DNA of 18,776 nucleotides from UBA4661 sp002405405 (GTDB lineage: Bacteria > Bacteroidota > Ignavibacteria > Kapaibacteriales > UBA4661): positions 1 to 18,776 of the forward strand of contig DAIUAL010000043.1 of assembly GCA_036847245.1 (NCBI GenBank). Direction: 5' to 3'. The notes beneath the pieces are model-generated. The model did not search any database. It was not told the DNA's origin and worked only from the letters and a program-made list of their open reading frames with translations. Below, in pieces: positions 7,610-15,765 of this stretch (the first letter of the stretch is position 1; each line of letters opens with the position of its first letter). The position numbers were made by a program, and so were the translations under genes.

Positions 7610-9880
7610 TCAACGAGCAGACGTACCAAAAAGAGTATTGGCAAAAGGAAATAATGTGGATAGTGCCGATGATCCGCTCGCAACAATATCTTGCGGTGTT
7701 CCATGCTCCACAACACGCCCATGATCCATAACAATAATGTAATCAGAGTAGCGTAATTGTGCATCCGTAAACGGAATTGAAATAATTGTCCAACATTGCT
7801 CTTGATAGATATTGGCTAATATTTGTTGTTCGAGGTGTTCCTCAAATCCGTAAATAGCCTTATCCAACACCAAAATAGGTGGTCGAGTAACAATTGCACG
7901 GGCGAGCATAATACGTCGTACCATACTTGCGGGAAGATTTTCACCGGCAGAAGAAACAAGTGTTTGTAATCCATCATGCATAGAGATAACATCATCGTAT
8001 AACTGTGTGATACGCATTGCCCACACGATCTGCTCATAGCTGATGGTACGACCCATCGTAATGTTTTCTTCGATTGTACCTTCAAAAATTTGGTCATGGT
8101 GCAATGCCACTGCAATGTTGCGACGAATATCACGGAGTCGCATTTGTCGTGTATCATGACCGTTGATAAACACCACACCTTCAGAAGAGTCGTAGATACG
8201 TGTCAGTACCGATGCTAAAGTGGATTTACCGGAGCCACTTACGCCAATAATGGAGACACGCCCCCCGGCAGGGATAGTACATGATACACCGTCTAGAACA
8301 TGTGTTCCATTGGGGTAAGTGAAATGTAAATCTTGAATTTGTAACGAAGCTGGTTTGCCTGCAGGGCAGTGGTACGGATCACCTTCTGTCGTTTCTAAAG
8401 GTTTGTCTGTAATATGAGAGATTTTATCAATAGCAGTCATGAGATCGAAGAAATCATCGAACTGCGAAAAGATTTTATCCAATGAAGCCAAGAGCGAAAG
8501 AATGACAACCTCGGCGGCAACTAATTGACCGATAGCGATTTGTCCTTCGATGACTAAACTGCCACCAAGAGCAAAGACACTTGATACTGCAAAAACCTTG
8601 AAAAGCATCGACCCGATATACTGACGCATTAACACAGCAAAGTGTTTGCTGCGAGCTTTAACATACTGAGTTGTGTGCTGGTCTATACGTTGAAAGACAT
8701 ACTCGTCATTTGAGTATAGTTTGAAACTTGTATGACAACGTGCGATATCTTCAAGGAAATGTGCTGTTGCATATTTTTTCTTTGATTCTTTAACACTAGT
8801 TTTTAAGCCATTTTTCGACAAAACAAACACGACAATGCCGACAAAAAGGAGAATTACTAAGTCAAAAACAAGAAAAACAATATCGTAGAAGGCGAGCAAA
8901 ATCAAGCCAATCACAGCAACAAGAACTGCACTGATACCATCAACCAATAGTTTACTTAATGTCTTTTGAATGGTCATGACATCAAAAAAACGATTGACAA
9001 GTTCCGGGGCATACTCACCTTGGAGTGAAGCCGTTTGCATCCGTGGCAGACGGTAAGCAATTTCTAGTGCAGTCTTGACAAAAAGACGTCGCTGAAGAAT
9101 TTCAACGACATAGTTTTCCATGATGTAAAAAACACCAAGAACTCCAATGCCAATTCCTACTGCAATAGCCAATACAATCAGTTGGGAAGTCACAATACCG
9201 AATTGTACAGCATTGACAATTGCTGAAGATGATAGTGGAACGACTAATGAAAAAACGCCATAGATGATTGAGTAGCCAATCAGTACTTTAATGTCTTTTT
9301 TTTCATGTGAGAGCAGACGGAAAAGTTTTCGTGAAATAGATTCGTCATGCCCATGCGCACCATGATGATCTTCATCAGTTCCTGTATCAGATGTGGCATG
9401 ACCTGTTTCGGCATAGTATGATGTGACCATGCCATCATAAATCAGTATAGGTAGTGTATTCGTATTTGCGAAGAGTTCGCTAATACTGATGCTGGAACTT
9501 GAACCCGAAGCAAGACTTTGCAGGTCAAGTGAGTTCCCCGATTGATAGCGTACAACAAAGAGTTCGTCACCACGGCGTATAACAGAATGAGTAAGCGACG
9601 ACGCCTGAAATTCTCCTTGTGTAAGATAGCCGGGACGTAAACGAAACCCATTTTCTTGGGCTAATTGTGCTAGTTGTACGAAAAGATTATCTGCACCATG
9701 CTGGCTGACACGAAAAAATCGTGAGATCTTATTTGTGTCAGCAACATTGCCGGTGTGCATTGCTAAATGCCGGAAATACGCAATAACTTGATGACGAAAA
9801 TCAGGAAGCACCTGCACATCCTTCTGCGTAACATGTTGCGTCGAATTAGTTGCATTCTGTTCTTGTTGTCCTAGAGCCAT
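7610..9880 (-). CDS. ABC exporter with C39-like N-terminal region and non-canonical nucleotide-binding domain
   Basis: From the ATG at 9880 this is 756 residues, built like a type I secretion/bacteriocin exporter. An N-terminal region of about 25-152 has the spacing and sequence feel of a C39-like domain but no catalytic Cys (VSQHGADNLFVQLAQLAQENG), so it would bind rather than cut a substrate. A linker at 168-180 is His/Asp-rich (DHHGAHGHDE). The six-helix membrane domain covers about 195-470 and the NBD about 512-745. In the NBD the A-loop Tyr522 and Walker A GVSGSGKST (546-554) are intact. The Q-loop Gln is His594, the LSGGQ signature is LPASM (649-653), the Walker B Glu is Lys674 (VLDK) and the switch His aligns with Phe704. 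From memory, Bacteroidota homologues share an LPxS-type signature, so this may be a family trait rather than decay. The open frame and intact operon argue against a pseudogene. Confidence 0.88.
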   Translation of the reverse strand: MALGQQEQNATNSTQHVTQKDVQVLPDFRHQVIAYFRHLAMHTGNVADTNKISRFFRVSQHGADNLFVQLAQLAQENGFRLRPGYLTQGEFQASSLTHSVIRRGDELFVVRYQSGNSLDLQSLASGSSSSISISELFANTNTLPILIYDGMVTSYYAETGHATSDTGTDEDHHGAHGHDESISRKLFRLLSHEKKDIKVLIGYSIIYGVFSLVVPLSSSAIVNAVQFGIVTSQLIVLAIAVGIGIGVLGVFYIMENYVVEILQRRLFVKTALEIAYRLPRMQTASLQGEYAPELVNRFFDVMTIQKTLSKLLVDGISAVLVAVIGLILLAFYDIVFLVFDLVILLFVGIVVFVLSKNGLKTSVKESKKKYATAHFLEDIARCHTSFKLYSNDEYVFQRIDQHTTQYVKARSKHFAVLMRQYIGSMLFKVFAVSSVFALGGSLVIEGQIAIGQLVAAEVVILSLLASLDKIFSQFDDFFDLMTAIDKISHITDKPLETTEGDPYHCPAGKPASLQIQDLHFTYPNGTHVLDGVSCTIPAGGRVSIIGVSGSGKSTLASVLTRIYDSSEGVVFINGHDTRQMRLRDIRRNIAVALHHDQIFEGTIEENITMGRTISYEQIVWAMRITQLYDDVISMHDGLQTLVSSAGENLPASMVRRIMLARAIVTRPPILVLDKAIYGFEEHLEQQILANIYQEQCWTIISIPFTDAQLRYSDYIIVMDHGRVVEHGTPQDIVASGSSALSTLFPFANTLFGTSAR

Positions 9881-10213
9881 ACGAAACACTAAAGATGATA
9901 TGATTGCACGAATTTCTTTTTTGTGAATTTTCCCTCGATATTTTTCTGCGGAACTGTTTTTCCCTCTTTCTATCAACAGTTTTCATATTTATTGTGAGCA
10001 CCCTATTTTTCCCCACATACGAAGTGTTGTCGAGCAGCGATAGCACGGCACGCATAATGTGTGCGGTATATACACCGTACACAATGATAATATGACTGCA
10101 CCACGATGCTTGTGAAGTACGAACTATAGTATCTCGTCAAATTATCATGTGAAATTACTATTTGACATGCTTATAACAATACTTATAGCAGAGTTTTTTT
10201 ATTCCTCATATGA
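9881..10213. other. Upstream region of the exporter operon
   Basis: No gene is supported between the ABC start and the terminator of the TonB receptor gene. The region holds the 26-bp palindrome at 10058-10083 and AT-rich sequence on both sides. It must contain the promoter for the minus-strand export operon. I see no convincing standard -35/-10 pair apart from weak elements flanking the palindrome. Confidence 0.6.
10058..10083. promoter_or_regulatory. 26-bp near-perfect palindrome, probable operator of the exporter operon
   Basis: The sequence has the form TGTGT-n-CGGT-n-TA / TA-n-ACCG-n-ACACA, with 24 of 26 positions symmetric about the centre between 10070 and 10071. It lies about 180 bp upstream of the ABC gene and outside any credible gene. 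On the minus strand, TTGTGT (10084-10079) and CATTAT (10059-10054) flank it with a 19-bp spacer, an arrangement that would suit a MerR-type activator. A TetR-type operator is equally possible. No regulator gene is adjacent. Confidence 0.5.
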
Positions 10214-10253
10214 GAAAAAAACAACAAGGGGCTAACAATTTGTGTCAGCCCCT
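10214..10253 (-). terminator. Rho-independent terminator of the TonB receptor gene
   Basis: Read on the minus strand, GGGGCTGAC pairs with GTTAGCCCC (9 bp with one G-U, plus a closing T-A pair) around a 7-nt loop. A U-rich tract, TTGTTGTTTTTTT, follows. It begins about 40 nt after the receptor's stop codon. Confidence 0.88.
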
Positions 10254-10293
10254 GCGTGCATTGTGGCAGTGATGATCTTTTCTTAGTGTATTC

Positions 10294-13173
10294 CTAGAAG
10301 GAGTATGTAAAGCGCACCATACCCATACGACCGATGGCTGGTGCTCCGATAAATTCGCGACGGACATTGTTGAGAACATTTTGAATGCCGAGATCGACGC
10401 GCAGTCCTTGCAGATAGGAATCAAGATGATATCCAACGCCAAGATCAACTAATGTAAAGGCATCGATTTGACCATCATATACACCGGATTGTACGCGGAA
10501 CCCATCTTGATAGCGTACTGCGAGATTGGCTGTTAATCCTTTGGGATCACTATAATCAATACCACCACGGAAGCGCAGTTGGGGTGAATTCATTGACAGT
10601 GTCAAAGCAGGATTGGATTCATTAAGCTCATCATTCGTAAAGAAGTTATCACTCATGTATGAGCCATTAAAAAACATGCTTATTCTATCGGTTGCCATAT
10701 ATTCCAAACCCCAATCAACACCCCAGAAAGCAACGCGACCAAAGTTGCGATATGCTAACTGAAATTCAGGACGATTACCTGTACCAGTAATGCCATACTC
10801 ATTGGTTTGGACAATCCCAAGAGGCAACTGTCCAAATGCACCGATAAGCGGAAGAGTTTGAGGGTTTACAAGTTGTGATGCAAATTGTTGTGCAACGGTT
10901 GCTGCAGGTACTGAAGCAGGAATACCCAGTGCCTGACGTAATGCACCGATAGCTGTAGCATTTTGTGCTATGCCTGCTACCATTGCCGCTGTGAAGGCAC
11001 TAATGCCTTGTGCTGTACCAAAACCTTGAGCAACAACACTGGGCGTAATAAATTCAAGAGGTCCAATAAAGTTTTCACGGACGGTATAGTAGGCATCAAT
11101 TCCCACAACCAACTTTCCACCGAGCAATCCCTTGTAGCCAATTTCGTATGTGTTGGTAATTGTTGGGCGTAGTGGTTGTACTGGTGCAACATCAGTAACA
11201 GCACGTCCTGCAGCATTTAAGTATTCCAATTGTGTTGGATGTGCACCTTGTACGCCTACACCAAGAAGAACATTGCGCAATGCCGCCAGAGGACCTGATG
11301 CCGTAGCCGCACTAATAAGCGTACGATAGACATCAAGATATTGCAGTGCAAAGCCTTGTGTTGAAGCAGTTTGACCGAGGGGTAATGATGGAAGCAATCC
11401 GGTGCTTGTCATCGTACGATTACCCGCTGATCCTGCAAAACTGTAACCATTTTGTGCGCCGGTACCACGAATGGTGAATTGTCCGATCAACGGCAGATTC
11501 GGGCGTTGTGCGACAAGATCTAAAAACATAAAAAGTGGCGAGGGCGAAGCAAAAGCGCGATTGTATGTTGCACGTACACTATTCTCGCCATCGACTTTAT
11601 AGACCAACGCCGCACGTGGTGATAATTGGACATTATCGACCTTAAGTGCGGAATTGTAGTCCACACGTACACCAATTGTACCAATCAGTTTATCCGTAAT
11701 TTTTGTTTCCGATTGTACATAGCCACCTAATTCTGCAACAGCATCATTGAGTTCATTTCTACCATGAACGGTGCCGATAGATTCACCTGAGCGATTTGTC
11801 ACCGGTGTTTGTAATTGATAATCGACACCGACGATAAAGTTTTGTTTCTCGCCGAGATCAAAACCATATTGTGCCTGAGCGTTGAAGAGTGTCGAGCGAT
11901 CAACAATGGGAGCACCTGTGCCATAGATAAAGGAGTTTCCTTGCGAGTTTTGGTTGAGATAGGCTTGGGCAAAAAACTTACCGGATTCAAAACGAAGTTG
12001 GGCAAAGCCAACACCAAAATTATCTGCTTGATTGGTACCGGTATTTGACAAGATCGGGAATGTTGCTGCCGACCATGAAGTGGTTAGTGCGAGTGATGTT
12101 TCTTCATTGAATTTATATTTTGCCATGCCAAGGAGATTGTATCTCCATGTATCGTATACACGCTGATTTTGTGCCTCTTGCAAGCGTTCTGCTTGTGATG
12201 CTGTCGGGCGAAGATTAAAGTTTAAATAGCGTGATAATTCTAAACTGTCGAAACGATTACTAGGGTCTAATTGCCAGTCATTGACTCGCGAATATGTCCC
12301 GACAATTTTGTAACCGAATTTATCACCGATAGTGCCTGCATGACGTATAGATCCTTGAATCATGGTGCGTTCGCCTCCTCCAAAAGAGACAGTTGTACCT
12401 TGCGAAGTAAAAGGATCCTTTGTGACGAAGTGAATCACGCCATTGTCTGCACCTGTGCCATACATCGCTGCGGCAGGTCCACGAATAACTTCGATAGATT
12501 GAATATCAATTGCCGGTGGCATGAGGTTAAATGCATTTACGCCAAGCGATGACAGTGCAGCACGGCGATAATCCATAAGAATGAGTGTCGAGCCGATAAA
12601 GGGTTGATTGAATCCACGAACGGCGATTTGTGCACGGTCTGCACCTGCGTTGGAAATATCAATGCCGGGTACATTCCGAAGAGATTGTTCTGGCGACATT
12701 GTTACATCTTGTTCCAGCTTGCGTGCTGATACAGAGGTAATTGATGCAGGTGCATCTACGGCTTTTTCAGGTTTTCGAGAAGCACTTACAATAAGCTCAT
12801 CTAGGCTGAATTCAGTCAGATTTAGGCTGACATCAAGAGTTTTTATTTCTCCTTGTGTAAGAGCTACCGGAAGTCTTCTTTCGCCATAACCAAAAAATTG
12901 TACAAGTATCTCGTAAGACCCGGCAGGAATGTCCAGCTCATACATGCCACCACGTTTCGAGGTTGATCCGGTAATGGGTTTAACGGAGCCGGGTTGCACA
13001 AGCGATATTCGTGCACCACTAATTGCTGAGCCACCACCACCATCGGTGATTTTTCCTTTTAATGTTCCTTGTGCAAACAAAGATCCGGTTACACACATCA
13101 TCACAAGCAGAGCGCTCGCTACACGGGTACAAGAATAATAGAACATATTCTTGTATCGACAAACTATACCCAT
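10294..13173 (-). CDS. TonB-dependent receptor with carboxypeptidase-regulatory-like domain
   Basis: An outer-membrane active transporter of 959 residues that uses TonB/ExbBD energy. A signal peptide ends around SLFAQ35. Residues about 37-117 form a carboxypeptidase-regulatory-like beta domain (GKITDGGGGSAISGARISLV, then GMYELDIPAGSYEILVQFFG). A TonB-box-like segment LDELIVSASR follows at 124-133. The plug at about 137-253 includes SLRNVPGIDISNAG and IEVIRGPAAAMYGTGADNGV. The barrel ends in the canonical MVRFTYSF with terminal Phe. Two Ala-rich, hydrophobic insertions (about 11170-11400 and 10800-11055) are predicted surface loops. The ATG at 13173 is preceded by GAGG with 5-nt spacing; the frame stays open to a GTG at 13251. 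The gene is monocistronic, with its own terminator. Substrate unknown; nothing nearby identifies it. Confidence 0.92.
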   Translation of the reverse strand: MGIVCRYKNMFYYSCTRVASALLVMMCVTGSLFAQGTLKGKITDGGGGSAISGARISLVQPGSVKPITGSTSKRGGMYELDIPAGSYEILVQFFGYGERRLPVALTQGEIKTLDVSLNLTEFSLDELIVSASRKPEKAVDAPASITSVSARKLEQDVTMSPEQSLRNVPGIDISNAGADRAQIAVRGFNQPFIGSTLILMDYRRAALSSLGVNAFNLMPPAIDIQSIEVIRGPAAAMYGTGADNGVIHFVTKDPFTSQGTTVSFGGGERTMIQGSIRHAGTIGDKFGYKIVGTYSRVNDWQLDPSNRFDSLELSRYLNFNLRPTASQAERLQEAQNQRVYDTWRYNLLGMAKYKFNEETSLALTTSWSAATFPILSNTGTNQADNFGVGFAQLRFESGKFFAQAYLNQNSQGNSFIYGTGAPIVDRSTLFNAQAQYGFDLGEKQNFIVGVDYQLQTPVTNRSGESIGTVHGRNELNDAVAELGGYVQSETKITDKLIGTIGVRVDYNSALKVDNVQLSPRAALVYKVDGENSVRATYNRAFASPSPLFMFLDLVAQRPNLPLIGQFTIRGTGAQNGYSFAGSAGNRTMTSTGLLPSLPLGQTASTQGFALQYLDVYRTLISAATASGPLAALRNVLLGVGVQGAHPTQLEYLNAAGRAVTDVAPVQPLRPTITNTYEIGYKGLLGGKLVVGIDAYYTVRENFIGPLEFITPSVVAQGFGTAQGISAFTAAMVAGIAQNATAIGALRQALGIPASVPAATVAQQFASQLVNPQTLPLIGAFGQLPLGIVQTNEYGITGTGNRPEFQLAYRNFGRVAFWGVDWGLEYMATDRISMFFNGSYMSDNFFTNDELNESNPALTLSMNSPQLRFRGGIDYSDPKGLTANLAVRYQDGFRVQSGVYDGQIDAFTLVDLGVGYHLDSYLQGLRVDLGIQNVLNNVRREFIGAPAIGRMGMVRFTYSF

Positions 13174-13534
13174 AGACCCCTCATATATCACTAGAAGTGA
13201 AACAAAAGAAATTAAAAACGAATACACACATGATAAAGGACATAAAGCCACTTCATTTTTTTACTGTAATATTTTGGTTTGTGTTGTTGTGCACATTCTA
13301 TCAGAACAAAGCAAATCCCACACTCAATATCATTAACAAGTACACCTTTAATTGAACTCCGTGTTTAACTTCTAAAAGTTTTTTCACATTATCAAGTTTC
13401 TTTTTCAGCAGGCGAGATAAATGATGCTAAAAGATGTTTCGTAGTATCTATTTGATTCGCTTCTTTTACTTTTGATGTACTATAACTATGCCTCAGCTCG
13501 ACACATTTTTATTTTCTTCTATCATGATGTACCT
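13174..13534. other. Divergent intergenic region between the TonB receptor gene and ade
   Basis: This 361-bp AT-rich stretch holds no supported gene. It must carry both outward promoters. GAGG at 13179-13182 (minus strand) is the receptor's likely ribosome binding site. TACTTTTG at 13467-13474 (plus strand) fits the Bacteroidota -7 pattern TAnnTTTG for ade, but the nearest TTTG is only 12 nt upstream, too close for a standard -33 box. No strong dyad was found. Confidence 0.5.
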
Positions 13535-15211
13535 ATGAATAGCATATCTATGTATCGCCAAGCCCAAGCTCTGACAGGGCATATCGTTGATCCGCTTCAT
13601 TATCGACAATATAGCGGTACTCTGCATTGTACTGATGGTATGATTGTCAAGATAGAAGAACATGCAGTTGAAGAAACTGCACCATACATAATGCCGGGTT
13701 TCATTGATGCGCATATTCACATCGAAAGCTCGATGCTGATTCCTTCGGAATTTGCTCGATTGGCAGCTATTCATGGAACAGTGGGTACGATTTCTGATCC
13801 CCATGAAATTGCTAATGTATTGGGTATCGATGGCATACGCTATATGATCGACAACAGTAAACAAACACCATTAAAAATATGTTTTGGCGCTCCATCCTGT
13901 GTGCCGGCGACAAGTTTTGAAACTGCCGGTGCCACAATTTCTGCCGAAGATATTTATGAACTGTTTGAGCGTGATGGTTTGCTGTATCTCAGTGAGATGA
14001 TGAACTATCCCGGGGTACTGTTCTCTGATTCTGATGTCATGAAAAAAATTGCGATTGCCCATAAATTACAACGCCCTGTTGATGGTCATGCTCCGGGATT
14101 GCGTGGTGAGCAAGCACAACGCTATGCGCATGCAGGTATTACGACCGATCATGAGTGTTTTACCTTGCCCGAAGCTCTTGATAAACTTGCTTATGGTATG
14201 AAGATTCTTATTCGTGAAGGATCTGCAGCAAAGAATTTTTCAGCATTAGAATCGCTGATTACTTCACATACTGAATCTGTCATGCTGTGTAGCGATGACA
14301 AGCATCCGAATGATCTTGTTGTAGGACATATTAACGAAGTAGTGCGCCGCGCTGTAGATTGCGGTCATGCAGCTATGAATGTCTTACGATGTGCCACAGT
14401 TAATCCTGTATTGCACTACAATATGCCGGTAGGCTTGCTTCGAGTTGGTGACCCGATGGATTGTATCGTTGTCGACTCTCTCAAAAAATTTAATGTCTTG
14501 CAGACATGGATACAAGGGCAATTAGTTGCCGAGAAAGGTGTATCGTATATACCGCGTGTGCAGAGTTCTGCCCCGAATAATTTCTGTGCTGACACGATTA
14601 TACCATCAGCTCTTCATATACCAGTGCCTGAGTCATTTGGTAAGGTTGATTCTGTACAAGTACGTGTTATTGCTGCCTTCGATGGTCAATTGATTACGGC
14701 TGAAGAAATACACACAATGGCGTGCAAAGATGGTTGTGTGCAATCGCAACCATCGGAAGATATTCTTAAAATTGTTGTTGTAAATCGATACCGTGATGAG
14801 TCTCCTGCCTGTGGGTTTGTCAAAAATTTTGGAATGAAGCGTGGTGCTATTGCTTCATGCGTAGCTCATGATTCGCATAACATTATTGCAGTAGGCACAA
14901 ATGATGAGGATATTGCTACAGCAGTAAATGCTGTCATTCATGCACGTGGTGGTATTAGTGTCTCAGATGGAGAATTATGTAAAATTCTTCCGTTGCCGGT
15001 GGCGGGAATTATGAGTACCGATGAGGGACAAAGTGTTGCGAAAGACTATGAAGAAATAGATCGAATAGCCAAAGCACTTGGAGCGACACTATCTGCACCA
15101 TACATGACATTATCGTTTATGGGATTACTTGTTATCCCTACACTTAAAATGAGTGATAAGGGCTTGTTTGATGGAGGGGTATTTAGTTTTACCGATGTAG
15201 TTGTGCCATAA
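13535..15211 (+). CDS. ade: Adenine deaminase (AdeC/YicP type)
   Basis: This amidohydrolase converts adenine to hypoxanthine and ammonia in purine salvage, using a binuclear metal site. Of 558 residues, the diagnostic parts are PGFIDAHIHIESSM (54-67, the HxH metal pair His60/His62 and the ESS motif), SDPHEIANVLGIDG (88-101), SEMMNYPGV around Glu154, DGHAPGL (183-189), GITTDHE with His206, and SDDKHPNDL (253-261) with the likely catalytic Asp254. The C-terminal Ade domain is complete (LPLPVAGIMS, LSFMGLLVIPTLKMSDKGLF). Length is normal. I chose the ATG at 13535; the open frame reaches 13472, but those residues precede the usual N terminus. The gene is followed after 28 bp by the operator of the next locus, so it is probably a separate transcription unit. 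Confidence 0.95.
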   Translation: MNSISMYRQAQALTGHIVDPLHYRQYSGTLHCTDGMIVKIEEHAVEETAPYIMPGFIDAHIHIESSMLIPSEFARLAAIHGTVGTISDPHEIANVLGIDGIRYMIDNSKQTPLKICFGAPSCVPATSFETAGATISAEDIYELFERDGLLYLSEMMNYPGVLFSDSDVMKKIAIAHKLQRPVDGHAPGLRGEQAQRYAHAGITTDHECFTLPEALDKLAYGMKILIREGSAAKNFSALESLITSHTESVMLCSDDKHPNDLVVGHINEVVRRAVDCGHAAMNVLRCATVNPVLHYNMPVGLLRVGDPMDCIVVDSLKKFNVLQTWIQGQLVAEKGVSYIPRVQSSAPNNFCADTIIPSALHIPVPESFGKVDSVQVRVIAAFDGQLITAEEIHTMACKDGCVQSQPSEDILKIVVVNRYRDESPACGFVKNFGMKRGAIASCVAHDSHNIIAVGTNDEDIATAVNAVIHARGGISVSDGELCKILPLPVAGIMSTDEGQSVAKDYEEIDRIAKALGATLSAPYMTLSFMGLLVIPTLKMSDKGLFDGGVFSFTDVVVP

Positions 15212-15239
15212 TACTCATCCTGTGACTATGCGGCTTTTG

Positions 15240-15294
15240 TTGCAACTTGTTTGCAATAATTTGCAATTGCAACTTGTTTGCAGTAAATTTGTAA
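15240..15294. promoter_or_regulatory. Tandem TTGCAA-type operator, probable Zur box pair
   Basis: Two adjacent 27-28 bp units occur: 15240-15266 (TTGCAA-CTTGT-TTGCAA-TAAT-TTGCAA) and 15267-15294 (TTGCAA-CTTGT-TTGCAG-TAAAT-TTGTAA). They are nearly identical direct repeats built from six copies of a self-complementary hexamer, two of them degenerate. The array lies between ade and the Fur-family gene, and the downstream copy overlaps the candidate promoter. The expected reading is autoregulated, metal-dependent repression by the Fur/Zur protein encoded next door. Confidence 0.7.
15260..15291 (+). promoter_or_regulatory. Candidate Bacteroidota-type promoter of the fur/zur-merC-receptor operon
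   Basis: TTTG at 15260-15263 and TAAATTTG at 15284-15291 are separated by 20 nt. This matches the -33 TTTG / -7 TAnnTTTG layout known from Bacteroides. Transcription would start near 15298, about 27 nt before the ATG at 15325. Both elements lie within the TTGCAA operator array, as expected for a repressed promoter. Confidence 0.5.
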
Positions 15295-15324
15295 TTATTA
15301 AATACACTAAACATAATGTGACTC

Positions 15325-15765
15325 ATGACATTAGAATCTTTATATGAACGTATTCGTGATTCCTCGTTAAGACTGACGAAGGGGAAGCTTGCTGTGTTAG
15401 AGTGTTTGTATCATCAACATGCCTCACTGACGGCACAAGAGATTTTTGATAGAGTAAGTACGCAATCCGATCTTGAGTCACTTGATTTGGTGACCGTATA
15501 TCGAACATTGGAAGCACTAACAAAAATCGGTGTTGTAGAGCAAGTCGAGCATTCTGTCAAGGGAAGGAAGTTTCAAATTGCAGGTCGATCGCATTCTCAT
15601 ACAGTGCATTGCATTGTGTGTGGTGTCGATGTTGAAATGAAGGAGTGCTTGCTAGAAAGTATTGAACAGAAAATTGAGGCACAAACAGGATTTCGTGCAT
15701 TACGCCATACCGTCAATTTCTATGGGGAAAGTCCGCTGTGTATATCTTCTGAGAATCAGGCATAG
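15325..15765 (+). CDS. Fur-family transcriptional regulator, probable Zur
   Basis: A 146-residue winged-helix metalloregulator. The DNA-binding domain covers about 1-80, with LTAQEIFDRV and the recognition helix in LVTVYRTLEALTKIGVVEQV (55-74). The dimerisation/metal part carries HSHTVHCIVCG, with His90/His92 and Cys96-x-x-Cys99. The usual second CxxC near the C terminus appears here as Ser136-P-L-Cys139, so one structural zinc ligand is changed. Family alone cannot separate Fur, Zur and PerR. The neighbours (MerC-like protein, ZnuD-like receptor) and the upstream TTGCAA operator favour zinc. The ATG at 15325 is the first in-frame start; an ATG at 15316 runs straight into a stop. MerC starts 57 bp downstream. 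Confidence 0.85.
   Translation: MTLESLYERIRDSSLRLTKGKLAVLECLYHQHASLTAQEIFDRVSTQSDLESLDLVTVYRTLEALTKIGVVEQVEHSVKGRKFQIAGRSHSHTVHCIVCGVDVEMKECLLESIEQKIEAQTGFRALRHTVNFYGESPLCISSENQA

Noticed and set aside
7610..9880. ABC gene as a pseudogene because of lost ATPase motifs
   Set aside because: The 756-codon frame is uninterrupted, Walker A and the membrane domain are well preserved, and the operon is intact.
9846..10082. 78-codon minus-strand reading frame overlapping the ABC gene start and the palindrome
   Set aside because: It starts inside the palindrome, overlaps the ABC gene N terminus in another frame, matches no family I know and has no ribosome binding site.
10162..10189. TTGACA followed after 16 nt by a TATA-like hexamer on the plus strand
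   Set aside because: It points into the terminator and 3' end of an oppositely oriented gene, with no plus-strand gene downstream. Probably chance in AT-rich DNA.
13367..13384. AACTT/AAGTT hairpin followed by T's in the divergent intergenic region
   Set aside because: A 5-bp A/T stem is too weak, and no plus-strand gene upstream would need termination there.
15240..15294. Possible CRISPR or satellite repeat
   Set aside because: Only two units without unique spacers, built from a palindromic hexamer and overlapping a promoter; operator is the better reading.
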